From the NCBI RefSeq assembly GCF_036186745.1, contig NZ_CP108086.1, positions 372,001 through 436,000 on the forward strand: a DNA stretch of 64,000 nt. The letters run 5' to 3'. Shown piece by piece: positions 57,253 to 64,000 of the stretch. The notes beneath the pieces were generated by a model. The model was given only the letters and a program-made list of their open reading frames with translations. It had not been told where the DNA came from and did no database searches. How positions within the stretch are numbered: the first letter of the stretch is position 1; every line of letters begins with the position of its first letter. This DNA comes from Microbispora hainanensis (lineage in GTDB: Bacteria > Actinomycetota > Actinomycetes > Streptosporangiales > Streptosporangiaceae). The translations under genes were made by a program, and so were the position numbers.

Positions 57253-58202
57253 CAGACCTCCATCAGCCCGCGGGCGACGATCGGGGCGACCTGGTCGCCG
57301 ACCTCGGCGAAGCCCTCCCCCACCGTGAGCCCCTGTGTGTATCGGAAATGGATGCCCTCGGCGATCACCGCGAGCTTGAAGCAGGCGAGGCCGACGTACC
57401 AGCCGAGCCGGGACAGGTCGCGGCCGGCCGCCTCCTCGTAGTGCATGCTCAGCTCGGCGCTGGGCGGCGCGTCCCCGGCCGCGCCCCGGTCGAGCGAGGC
57501 GAACTCGCCGTAGAGGAGGAACAGCGCCAGGTCGGTGAGCGGGTCGCCGAGCGTGGACATCTCCCAGTCGAGCACGGCCCGCACCTCGTCATCGGCGATG
57601 AGCGTGTTGCCCAGCTTGAAGTCGCCGTGCACGATCGCCGGCGCGCCGGAGGCGGGCACGTCGCGGGCGAGCCGCTCGTAGAGGTCGTCGATGCCGGGCA
57701 CCTCGCGGCTGCGCGAGGCGTCGAGCTGCCGCTTCCACCGGGCGACCTGGCGCTCCAGGAAGCCGTCCGGCCTGCCGAAGTCGCCGAGGCCCACGCTCTC
57801 CGGGGTGATCGAGTGCAGCGCGGCCAGCACGTCCACCAGCCCGTGGGCGAGATCGGGGGTGAGCTGCGGCTGCCCGCCCTCCACGTATTCCATGACGTAG
57901 AAGGGCGCGCCGACGACCTCCGGGTCGCGGCAGAGATGGTAGGTGCGGGGCACCGGGACGCCGGTGTCCCTGAGCGCGCTCATGACCCGATATTCACGGC
58001 CCATGTCGTGCGCCGTCGCCAGCACGTGCCCGAGCGGCGGCCGCCGCACGACGTACGTGCTCGTGCCGTCCCCGACGACGTACGTCAGGTTGGACTTGCC
58101 GCCCACGATCAGCTCCGCGGTGAGCGGTCCTTCGGTCAGGCCCTCGCGCTGGAGGTGCTCGGCGAGGCGGGTGAGGTCGAGGCCCGGCGGGTCAGGAGTC
58201 AC
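57252..58202 (-). CDS. Phosphotransferase (APH/ACAD11-kinase family)
   Basis: 316 aa from GTG 58202. Kinase-like motifs: [20 protein letters not shown], catalytic loop [13 protein letters not shown] and metal motif [17 protein letters not shown]. It is related to LvaA and the ACAD10/11 kinase domain rather than to true aminoglycoside kinases. It probably phosphorylates a hydroxyacyl-CoA for the next enzyme. First gene of a four-gene operon with a TetR-type operator 10 bp upstream of its start. Confidence 0.9.
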   Translation of the reverse strand: MTPDPPGLDLTRLAEHLQREGLTEGPLTAELIVGGKSNLTYVVGDGTSTYVVRRPPLGHVLATAHDMGREYRVMSALRDTGVPVPRTYHLCRDPEVVGAPFYVMEYVEGGQPQLTPDLAHGLVDVLAALHSITPESVGLGDFGRPDGFLERQVARWKRQLDASRSREVPGIDDLYERLARDVPASGAPAIVHGDFKLGNTLIADDEVRAVLDWEMSTLGDPLTDLALFLLYGEFASLDRGAAGDAPPSAELSMHYEEAAGRDLSRLGWYVGLACFKLAVIAEGIHFRYTQGLTVGEGFAEVGDQVAPIVARGLMEV

Positions 58203-58212
58203 CCCGTCAGCG

Positions 58213-58228
58213 TACCGACCAGACGGTA
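58213..58228. promoter_or_regulatory. TetR-type operator at the kinase/ACAD operon promoter
   Basis: TACCGAC-CA-GACGGTA has one mismatch from a perfect palindrome and shares ACCGACCAG and CGGTA with the site at 52938-52951. It lies 10 bp before the first gene of the minus-strand operon. Confidence 0.7.
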
Positions 58229-58321
58229 TGTATGTCGACACGGTCACGGTGAAGTGGTCCTCGCCGTTCCGCCCGAAGTGGCCATCCGCGCACCGCCGGG
58301 ACCGGCGATAACGTCGGCCGC

Positions 58322-58903
58322 ATGACCGCGAAGTTGCCCGCGCCCGTCGTGCTCGACGGCCGCGTCGTACGCCTTGAGCCGCTCGCCCCCGGCCACGTGC
58401 CCGACCTGTTCCTCGCGGCGTCCGACGAGGAGATCTGGCGGCACCGGCCGGAGCCCACACCGCGCACCGAGGACGACACGCGCCGCCTCGTGGACAAGCT
58501 GATCGCCGACCCGCGCACCACCCAGTTCGCGGTGGTCTTCAAGGAGACCGGCCAGGCGATCGGCTCGACCGGCTACTGGGAGGTCGACGGCTTCGACGAG
58601 AGCGTGGAGATCGGCTCCACCTGGTACGGCAGGGCCTACTGGCGCACCGCCGTCAACACCGAGTGCAAGGTCCTGCTGCTCGACCACGCCTTCGCCCTGG
58701 GGTTCGTCCGCGTGGTGCTGAAGACCGACATCCGCAACCTGCGGTCGCAGGCGGCCATCGAGCGCATCGGCGGCGTCCGCGAGGGCGTGCTCCGGCGGCA
58801 GTATCGCCGCGCGGACGGCACCTGGCGCGACAGCCCTCTCTATTCGATCCTCGACGACGAGTGGCCTGCCCACCGCGCCCGCCTGTTGGCCGCCCGGAAA
58901 TAA
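58322..58903 (+). CDS. GNAT family N-acetyltransferase (RimJ-like)
   Basis: 193 aa from ATG 58322. VVRLEPLAPGHVPDLFLAAS, EIGSTWYGRAYWRTAVNTEC as the acetyl-CoA loop, and IRNLRSQAAIERIGGVREGV. A GATAAC -10-like hexamer 9 nt before the ATG suggests an almost leaderless mRNA. Confidence 0.9.
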   Translation: MTAKLPAPVVLDGRVVRLEPLAPGHVPDLFLAASDEEIWRHRPEPTPRTEDDTRRLVDKLIADPRTTQFAVVFKETGQAIGSTGYWEVDGFDESVEIGSTWYGRAYWRTAVNTECKVLLLDHAFALGFVRVVLKTDIRNLRSQAAIERIGGVREGVLRRQYRRADGTWRDSPLYSILDDEWPAHRARLLAARK

Positions 58904-58929
58904 GTCCCCCGGCGCGTGTCGATCCGGGG

Positions 58930-59414
58930 CCGGGCGGACGACCTACGAGCAGTTCGCGGGCTACTGGCCCAAGCAGCCGCCGAACCCGTTCAGCGAGGCT
59001 CTCGCCCGCGCCCGGAAATACGTGGCGTCCACCACCCTGGCCGAACCCCTCGCCTGGGAGAACTCCGTGCTCCTCGGAGGTGACGCAGCCGACGCGGTGC
59101 GCCGCCTGAAGGAGGAGCTGCCGGAGAACCTGGTGGTGTTCGGCAGCGGGGTTCTGGTGCGGTCGCTGCTGCCGCTCGACCTCGTCGACACGCTGGTCCT
59201 TCTGGTCTACCCGCTCGTGCTCGGCTCCGGCCGCCGGCTGTTCCCTGACGCTGGCTCGGACCTGGGCTCGGACCTGGGCTCGGGCTCGGACCTGGGCTCG
59301 GGCTCGGACCTGGGCTCGGGCTCGGACCTGGGCTCGGGCCTGCGGGACTTCCGGCTGGTCGAGTCGGCGGCGACCGGGACGGGAGTGGTCATCACCGTCT
59401 ACCAGCCCGCCTGA
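58930..59414 (+). pseudogene. 5'-truncated dihydrofolate reductase/RibD-C-like gene
   Basis: The visible frame starts mid-domain (GRTTYEQFAGYW) and continues WENSVLLGGDAADAVRRLKE, NLVVFGSGVLVRSLLPLDLV, VYPLVLGSGRRLFPDA. The N-terminal 50-60 residues with the first NADPH-binding strand are missing, and the preceding gene ends only 30 bp upstream. GTG 59022 could start a 130-aa product, but it would lack half the fold. A long DLGSGS repeat expansion is inserted near the end. Confidence 0.7.
59253..59342 (+). repeat. 12/18-bp tandem repeat
   Basis: GGCTCGGACCTG and an 18-nt extended form repeat six to seven times, encoding GSDLGSDLGSGSDLGSGSDL. It is in frame with the truncated reductase. Confidence 0.9.
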
Positions 59415-59448
59415 CGGCGAACGGACACTTCGACGGGGCGGCCGGGGT

Positions 59449-60039
59449 TCACCTGCCCGAGACGACGCGGAGCAGCTCCCGGAAGGCGGCGCCGAGCTCG
59501 TCGAGGGTCGGCACCTCCCCCGCCCCCACGATCGCGTCGAACAGCAGCCCTTCGATGTAGGCGACCATCTGCCGGCCGTGCCGCACCGGATCGGGCGAGC
59601 CGGCGGCGGCCAGCGCCGCGACGACCTGCTCCCGGATCCGGCGTCCCACGTCGTCGTATATCTCCCGCAGCTCGGGGCGCCGGGTCGCCTCCAGCGCAAG
59701 CTCGTATCGCGCGATCGTGGTCTCGCGGTGCACGGTGATCGCCGCGTGCATCGTCCGCGCCAGCAGATCCGCCAGCCGGGCCGCCTCGACCACGCCTTCG
59801 GGCATGTCCCCGGCGGGCGCCATCGCGGCGGCGAACACGGCCTCCTCGCGCTCGGTGAGCCGGGCCAGCGTGAGCTCCAGCAGCGCCGCCCGCGTACGCG
59901 CGTGGTTGGAGGTGGAGCCCGGCGGCAGCCCCGCGGCCTCGTCCACCGCCCGATGGGTGAGGCCGCGCATCCCCCGCTCGGCCAGGATCGCGATGGCCGC
60001 GTCCGCGACGACGACCGCACGCTGACTGCTCACCCCCAC
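59449..60039 (-). CDS. TetR/AcrR family regulator
   Basis: 196 aa from GTG 60039 (GTG 60033 possible). HTH pattern (VVVADAAIAILAERGMRGLT, HRAVDEAAGLPPGSTSNHAR) and helical C-terminal domain. Divergent from the FAD monooxygenase at 60102 with twin operators between them; it most likely represses that gene. Confidence 0.9.
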   Translation of the reverse strand: MGVSSQRAVVVADAAIAILAERGMRGLTHRAVDEAAGLPPGSTSNHARTRAALLELTLARLTEREEAVFAAAMAPAGDMPEGVVEAARLADLLARTMHAAITVHRETTIARYELALEATRRPELREIYDDVGRRIREQVVAALAAAGSPDPVRHGRQMVAYIEGLLFDAIVGAGEVPTLDELGAAFRELLRVVSGR

Positions 60040-60052
60040 ATCGTAGGGGCGG

Positions 60053-60086
60053 ACTACAGGTGTAGTACATTCACTACATCTGTAGT
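60053..60086. promoter_or_regulatory. Two TetR operators, ACTACA-N2-TGTAGT
   Basis: ACTACAGGTGTAGT (60053-60066) and ACTACATCTGTAGT (60073-60086) are both perfect palindromes with centres 20 bp apart, two helical turns. They fill the gap between the divergent TetR and monooxygenase genes and end just before the AAGGAGG ribosome-binding site. Confidence 0.85.
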
Positions 60087-60101
60087 GACAAGGAGGCGGG
60101 C

Positions 60102-61337
60102 ATGGCACACGCGGTGGTGATCGGGGCGGGCATCGGCGGGCTGACGGCGGCCCTTGCACTGGCGCACAAGGGCTGGGAGGTGACGATCCTGGAACGGGCC
60201 CCCTCGATCGAGCCGGTGGGCGCGGGGCTGGCGGTCGCACCCAACGCGCTGCGGGCGCTCGACGTGATCGGGGTCGGCGACGAGGTGCGGAAGCTGTCCG
60301 CCATCCAGGGGCAGAGCGGCGTCCGGCTGCCGGACGGCCGATGGCTGGCACGGACCATCGCCGAGGACGCCGCCGCCCGATATGGCGACCCCATCGTGCT
60401 GCTCACCCGCTCGGCCCTGGTCGGCATCCTCGCCGGACGCCTGCCGCACCGCGCCCTGCGGGTGAACACCCCGGTCGAGTCCGTCGACCCCGCGACCGGC
60501 CGCGTCGTCGTGGCCGGAACGGCGGAGGCGTTCGAGGCCGACCTCGTCGTGGCGGCCGACGGGATCCGTTCCCGGATCCGTTCCGCTCTGTTCCCCGGGC
60601 ATCCCGCACCGGTCTACGCGGGCGTGACGAGCTGGCGGGCGATCGTGCCGCTGCCCGGCGTGACGGGAGCCTCCGAAACATGGGGACGCGGGCTCATCTT
60701 CGGGGTCATGCCGCTCGCGGGTGGCCAGGTGTACTGCTACGCGACCGCGACGGTGCCGCCGGGCCTGCGCGCGGCGGACGAGAGGGACGAGCTGCTCCGG
60801 TTGTTCGGCCGCTGGCACGACCCGATCCCGGCACTGCTGGAGGCGGCCGACCCCGCGGCCGTGCTCCGCCACGACATCCACAGCCTCGACGTCCCGCTGC
60901 CCGCCCTCCACAGGGGACGGATCGCGCTGCTGGGCGACGCCGCCCATCCCATGACCCCCAACCTCGGGCAGGGAGCCTGCCAGGCCATGGAGGACGCCGT
61001 CGTACTCGCCGATCGGGTCTCCCCCGGCGGCGACCCGGCCGCGGGGCCTGCCACGGGACTGCCCGCAGGGTTGTCCGCGGGGTTGGCCGCGGGGTTGTCC
61101 GCGGGATTGTCCGCGGGATTGTCCGCGGGATTGGCGGCGGGATTGGCCGCTTACAGCCGGGAACGGCTGGCGCGGACGACGCCGATCGTGCGGCGGTCGC
61201 GGGCGATCTGCCGGCTCACCCGGTGGCGCAACCCGCTGGCCGTGGCCCTGCGCGACGGCGCGATGCGGGCGGCGGGCTGGTTGGGGCCCAACGTCGCGCT
61301 GCGTCAGGGCGACGAGATCTTCGCCTGGACGCCCTGA
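60102..61337 (+). CDS. FAD-dependent aromatic monooxygenase
   Basis: 411 aa from ATG 60102 with AAGGAGG upstream. FAD motifs AVVIGAGIGGLTAALALAHK, DLVVAADGIRSRIRSALFPG and IALLGDAAHPMTPNLGQGAC place it with salicylate/6-hydroxynicotinate-type hydroxylases. A 96-bp tandem repeat inserts a GLSA/GLAA-rich helix near residue 320-350. Probably induced when its substrate releases the divergent TetR. Confidence 0.92.
   Translation: MAHAVVIGAGIGGLTAALALAHKGWEVTILERAPSIEPVGAGLAVAPNALRALDVIGVGDEVRKLSAIQGQSGVRLPDGRWLARTIAEDAAARYGDPIVLLTRSALVGILAGRLPHRALRVNTPVESVDPATGRVVVAGTAEAFEADLVVAADGIRSRIRSALFPGHPAPVYAGVTSWRAIVPLPGVTGASETWGRGLIFGVMPLAGGQVYCYATATVPPGLRAADERDELLRLFGRWHDPIPALLEAADPAAVLRHDIHSLDVPLPALHRGRIALLGDAAHPMTPNLGQGACQAMEDAVVLADRVSPGGDPAAGPATGLPAGLSAGLAAGLSAGLSAGLSAGLAAGLAAYSRERLARTTPIVRRSRAICRLTRWRNPLAVALRDGAMRAAGWLGPNVALRQGDEIFAWTP
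61056..61151 (+). repeat. 12-bp in-frame tandem repeat, eight units
   Basis: GGATTGTCCGCG and variants repeat eight times, encoding GLPAGLSAGLAAGLSAGLSA and beyond, inside the monooxygenase gene. Confidence 0.92.
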
Positions 61338-61348
61338 GGTCGCGGAGA

Positions 61349-61442
61349 CCGGCCACCCAAGAAACCGGTGGACCAAGGAGACAGGCCGCCCAGGAAACCG
61401 GCCGCCCAGGAGACCGGCCGCCCGGGAGACCGGCGGCCGGGC
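61349..61442. repeat. Imperfect GACCGGCCGCCCAGGA-type repeats
   Basis: Five or so copies of a 16-18-bp unit fill the gap between the convergent monooxygenase and EamA transporter genes. Their GC-rich symmetry may act in termination. Confidence 0.7.
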
Positions 61443-61444
61443 GG

Positions 61445-62332
61445 TCAGGCGGCCTCGGACGCGACCACCGGGTCGCCGACCCTGTCCGGCTCGGCCGGTG
61501 CGGCGACGGGCTTGGAATGGTCGGGAGTGAGACGGCCGAGCGTGATCGTCCCGGCGATCAGCAGCCCGGCCGCGAGCAGCGCGGGGATCGCCTTGCTCAT
61601 TTCCGTGGGCAGCGACTCGCCCAGCAGCACCGCTCCGGCGGTCACCGAGGTGATGGGGTCGACGACCTGGACCCCCGCGTAGGCGATGCCGAAGTAGCCC
61701 ACGGCGTACGACTTCTGGAGCAGCACCACGGCGCAGACCAGCAGCACCGGGATGGCCAGGGTGAACCAGTGGAGCAGGTGACCGAGGTCTCCTTGGAGCC
61801 CTCCGCCGACGACCCGCACGAAGGTGGACACGGTGGCGGTGACCGCTCCCGCGCCGACCGCCATCAGCAGCGCCTTGGCCGGGCCCTTGAGCCGGCGGGC
61901 CACGGTGAACACGACGGCGACCACCAGGGCGACGCAGCCGATCAGCTCCAGGGCGTGCGCGTCGGACAGGACCGGCGTCACGTTGTGCGCCGGGACCAGC
62001 AGCATCAGCCCGAGCAGGCCGACCGCCACCGCGATCGACCCGGCGATCTCGGCCCGGCGCGGGCGTCTGCCGTGCAGCGTCGCGGCGAGCGGCACCGCGA
62101 ACACGAGGGTCGCCACGCTCACGGGCTGGACGACGACCAGCGGAGCGACGCTGAGCGCCACCGCGTGCAGGGACGCCCCGGCGAAACCGATGACCCCGCC
62201 GATCCACCAGCGGGGCCTTCTGACGAGGGCGAGGGTCGCCCCCTCGCTCACCGCTTCGAACTGCTGCAGCGCCGCGCCCAGGGCGTATCCCAGCGCGCCG
62301 ACGAGGGCGATCACCACTCCCACCCAGGTCAT
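61445..62332 (-). CDS. DMT/EamA-type membrane transporter
   Basis: 295 aa from ATG 62332. About nine to ten hydrophobic helices (WVGVVIALVGALGYALGAAL, VVVQPVSVATLVFAVPLAAT, AVGYFGIAYAGVQVVDPITS) resemble DMT-superfamily proteins of the NIPA/EamA kind. The substrate cannot be assigned. No regulator adjacent. Confidence 0.85.
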   Translation of the reverse strand: MTWVGVVIALVGALGYALGAALQQFEAVSEGATLALVRRPRWWIGGVIGFAGASLHAVALSVAPLVVVQPVSVATLVFAVPLAATLHGRRPRRAEIAGSIAVAVGLLGLMLLVPAHNVTPVLSDAHALELIGCVALVVAVVFTVARRLKGPAKALLMAVGAGAVTATVSTFVRVVGGGLQGDLGHLLHWFTLAIPVLLVCAVVLLQKSYAVGYFGIAYAGVQVVDPITSVTAGAVLLGESLPTEMSKAIPALLAAGLLIAGTITLGRLTPDHSKPVAAPAEPDRVGDPVVASEAA

Positions 62333-62621
62333 ACGCGCCCGCCGGTGTGTCGAGAAATCACTACGCAAGCTTAGTGGGACGCGGCACGCGCCTCAGGATC
62401 CCGCGACACAAGTGGGGCTTTACGGGCACCCCACCGAGCATCCGTTGACCGCCACGCCCTCGCCGACGTGCCCGGGGCCGGGTGACGGCGGACCGACCGC
62501 TCACCGCCGCCGCGTCGTCACATCGATCCCAGGACGGCCCGAGCTCAGCCGGCGCCCAGCCCGGCCGGCAGCAGGACCGCCGCAGCGGGCGAGTCCCGAG
62601 GTCACCTACACTGTGCCTGCT
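62333..62621. other. Intergenic stretch with no recognised gene
   Basis: 289 bp between the EamA transporter (start 62332, minus) and the 3' end of the VOC gene (62622). I see no convincing coding frame, hairpin or palindrome in it. It presumably holds the transporter promoter. Confidence 0.6.
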
Positions 62622-62978
62622 TCAGGACCTCTCGGGGCACACGCAGAAAAGGTGGCCCTCCGGGTCGGCGAGCACCACCCAGTCACCCGGCTGGAACTCC
62701 GGCTTGGTCGCTCCGAGAGCGATGTACTCCTCCACCGCCTTGGCGACGTCGGGCACCCGGAAGTCGAGATGGAACTGCTTGTCCGGCCCGGGCCAGGAGG
62801 GTGCCTTCCGGTCGGGCACGCGCTGGAAGAAGATGCTCGTCGCGCCGTCGCCGATCCCGGCGTACTCGTCCTCGGCGTACTGCACGGGGAATCCGGTGAT
62901 CTGCGAGTAGAACTCGGCGAGCTTCTTCGGCTCGGCGCAGTCGAGGGTCACGGCGATGAGCTTCGCTTTCGTTGTCAT
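62622..62978 (-). CDS. VOC (glyoxalase/bleomycin-resistance fold) family protein
   Basis: 118 aa from ATG 62978. KAKLIAVTLDCAEPKKLAEF, GFPVQYAEDEYAGIGDG, KQFHLDFRVPDVAKAVEEYI and VVLADPEGHLFCVCP are typical. It corresponds to the many small actinobacterial VOC proteins without known substrate. Divergent from the SecA2-like gene. Confidence 0.9.
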   Translation of the reverse strand: MTTKAKLIAVTLDCAEPKKLAEFYSQITGFPVQYAEDEYAGIGDGATSIFFQRVPDRKAPSWPGPDKQFHLDFRVPDVAKAVEEYIALGATKPEFQPGDWVVLADPEGHLFCVCPERS

Positions 62979-63067
62979 GGCCCTCATCCTGTCGCGTATA
63001 CCTGTCAGGGAGTGTCAGGTAGCCGGGCCGCGGAATTCGGCACCAGTAGTGGGACCATGAACCGGGC

Positions 63068-64000
63068 ATGTGGAACCAGTCCGGCAAGCGAGTCGTTGGA
63101 GCGGATGTGGCACGGGTAGGCGAATGGATCAGGCGGTTTCTGGACAAACCAGGAAGCGTCGATCTGGCCCCCTTCCAGCGGATCGTGGCCGAGGCGGGCG
63201 AGCTGGAGAGCGAGGTCGCCCGGCGCGCCGACCTTCGCCCCGCCACCGCCGATCCCGGCTGGGTCGGCTCCGCCGACTTCTGCGCGGTGATGCGCGAGGC
63301 CGCCCGCCGGTCGCTCGGCCAGCGGCCGTACGACGTGCAGCTCGTGGGCATGCTCGCCATGCTCGACGGCCATGTCGTGCAGATGGCCACCGGCGAGGGC
63401 AAGACGCTCGTCGGCGCGCTGACGGCGGCCGGGTTCGCGCTGCGCGGCGTCCGGGTCCACGCGGTCTCGGTCAACGACTACCTCGCCGGCCGCGACGCCG
63501 AGTGGATGGGCCCGCTCTACGAGACGCTCGGCCTCACGGCCGGGTGGATCGCCGAGACCTCCTCTCCCGAGGAGCGCAGGGCGGCCTACGCCTGCGACGT
63601 CACGTACGGCGCCGTCAGCGAGCTGGGGTTCGACGTGCTGCGCGACCGCCTGCGCACCGACCCGGCCGAGCTGGTCGTGCCCGCCCCCGAGGTCGCCCTG
63701 GTCGACGAGGCCGACTCGGTGCTGGTGGACGAGGCCCGCGTGCCGCTCGTGCTGGCCGGCGCGGCCGACCCCGGCACGGCGCTGCCCGAGATGGCGGCGC
63801 TCGTACGGCGGCTGTCGCGCGGCTACCACTACACGATCGACGAGGAGGGGCGCAGCGTCTTCCTCACCCCCAAGGGCACCGACACGGTCGAGAAGGCCCT
63901 CGGGATCGATCTCTACGAGCATCCCGGCGTCGTGACGCAGGTCAACCTCGCCCTGCACGCCCACGCGCTGCTGACCAGGGACGTCGACTACATCGTGAGG
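63068..64000 (+). CDS. secA2: SecA2-like accessory preprotein translocase ATPase (partial, 3' end outside window)
   Basis: 311 codons are visible from ATG 63068 and the frame runs off the window. DEAD-type motor motifs of SecA are clear: Walker [58 protein letters not shown] and [19 protein letters not shown] as Walker B. The short N-terminus and motif details fit the accessory SecA2 of actinobacteria rather than the housekeeping SecA. It would drive export of a subset of proteins with SecYEG. Confidence 0.85.
   Translation, partial: MWNQSGKRVVGADVARVGEWIRRFLDKPGSVDLAPFQRIVAEAGELESEVARRADLRPATADPGWVGSADFCAVMREAARRSLGQRPYDVQLVGMLAMLDGHVVQMATGEGKTLVGALTAAGFALRGVRVHAVSVNDYLAGRDAEWMGPLYETLGLTAGWIAETSSPEERRAAYACDVTYGAVSELGFDVLRDRLRTDPAELVVPAPEVALVDEADSVLVDEARVPLVLAGAADPGTALPEMAALVRRLSRGYHYTIDEEGRSVFLTPKGTDTVEKALGIDLYEHPGVVTQVNLALHAHALLTRDVDYIVR

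Noticed and set aside
59253..61151. Tandem repeats as a CRISPR array
   Set aside because: Units are 12-18 bp, directly adjacent with no unique spacers, and lie in protein frames. No cas genes are present.

Overview
The window is very GC-rich, dense with short intergenic gaps, and full of GTG and TTG starts. It carries actinobacterial families such as an Rv1733c-like membrane protein, an F420/DDN-type oxidoreductase, a DUF4032 kinase-like protein and a SecA2-like translocase. It looks like a chromosomal piece of a filamentous actinomycete, probably Streptosporangiales (Nonomuraea/Microbispora/Thermobifida side). That assignment is inferred from gene content and composition only. I see no transposase, integrase, CRISPR array or rRNA. 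One tRNA-Lys is present.

Layout. 1-10 kb: MarR regulator with a divergent deazaflavin-type oxidoreductase/hemerythrin fusion, pterin dehydratase, class II aldolase, DUF885, DUF4032 and DUF523 proteins, a Roadblock protein, an alpha/beta hydrolase, a drug-efflux MFS protein, an orphan ModA and a Dps. 10-24 kb: a phospholipase C without its export signal, an XRE regulator, a frameshifted winged-helix gene, TenA, a secreted pectate lyase behind a clear promoter/operator, a Panacea-type antitoxin-like protein, an ExaC-type aldehyde dehydrogenase with DUF779, a Tat-exported serine hydrolase, a geranylgeranyl-reductase-like flavoprotein and a GAF regulator. A collapsed monooxygenase/TetR pseudogene pair follows.

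24.6-34.9 kb holds the most distinctive system, a compact natural-product cluster. On the minus strand lie a TauD/AsnO-like dioxygenase, an FkbH-carrier-protein fusion and a glycosyltransferase. Divergent from them is one giant protein with condensation, adenylation (Asn-like code), carrier, thioesterase (Cys instead of Ser in the nucleophile elbow) and MFS-exporter domains. The divergent region carries a perfect CGTGGGAGC/GCTCCCACG palindrome. It contains the 14-bp CebR/CelR box known to sense cello-oligosaccharides in Streptomyces and Thermobifida. The cluster may therefore be switched on by cellulose breakdown, as thaxtomin is.

35-52 kb: assorted conserved proteins, a secreted endonuclease/exonuclease/phosphatase-fold protein with an Asn/Gln/Lys-rich linker, an RloB plus AAA-ATPase pair of AbiL type, degraded SMI1/KNR4 and Big_4 remnants, a TetR-controlled glycoside hydrolase, a secreted S15/CocE hydrolase, an SDR with an XRE regulator, tRNA-Lys, and a MoxR/VWA pair. 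52-64 kb: a NERD protein, then a TetR whose operator recurs in front of a four-gene kinase plus acyl-CoA dehydrogenase operon, and a TetR/FAD-monooxygenase pair with twin operators. An EamA transporter, a VOC protein and the start of a SecA2-like gene close the window.

Two window-wide traits stand out. Short in-frame tandem duplications of 12-24 nt recur inside and between genes, and the palindrome CGTACG (usually CGTACGG) appears far more often than composition predicts.
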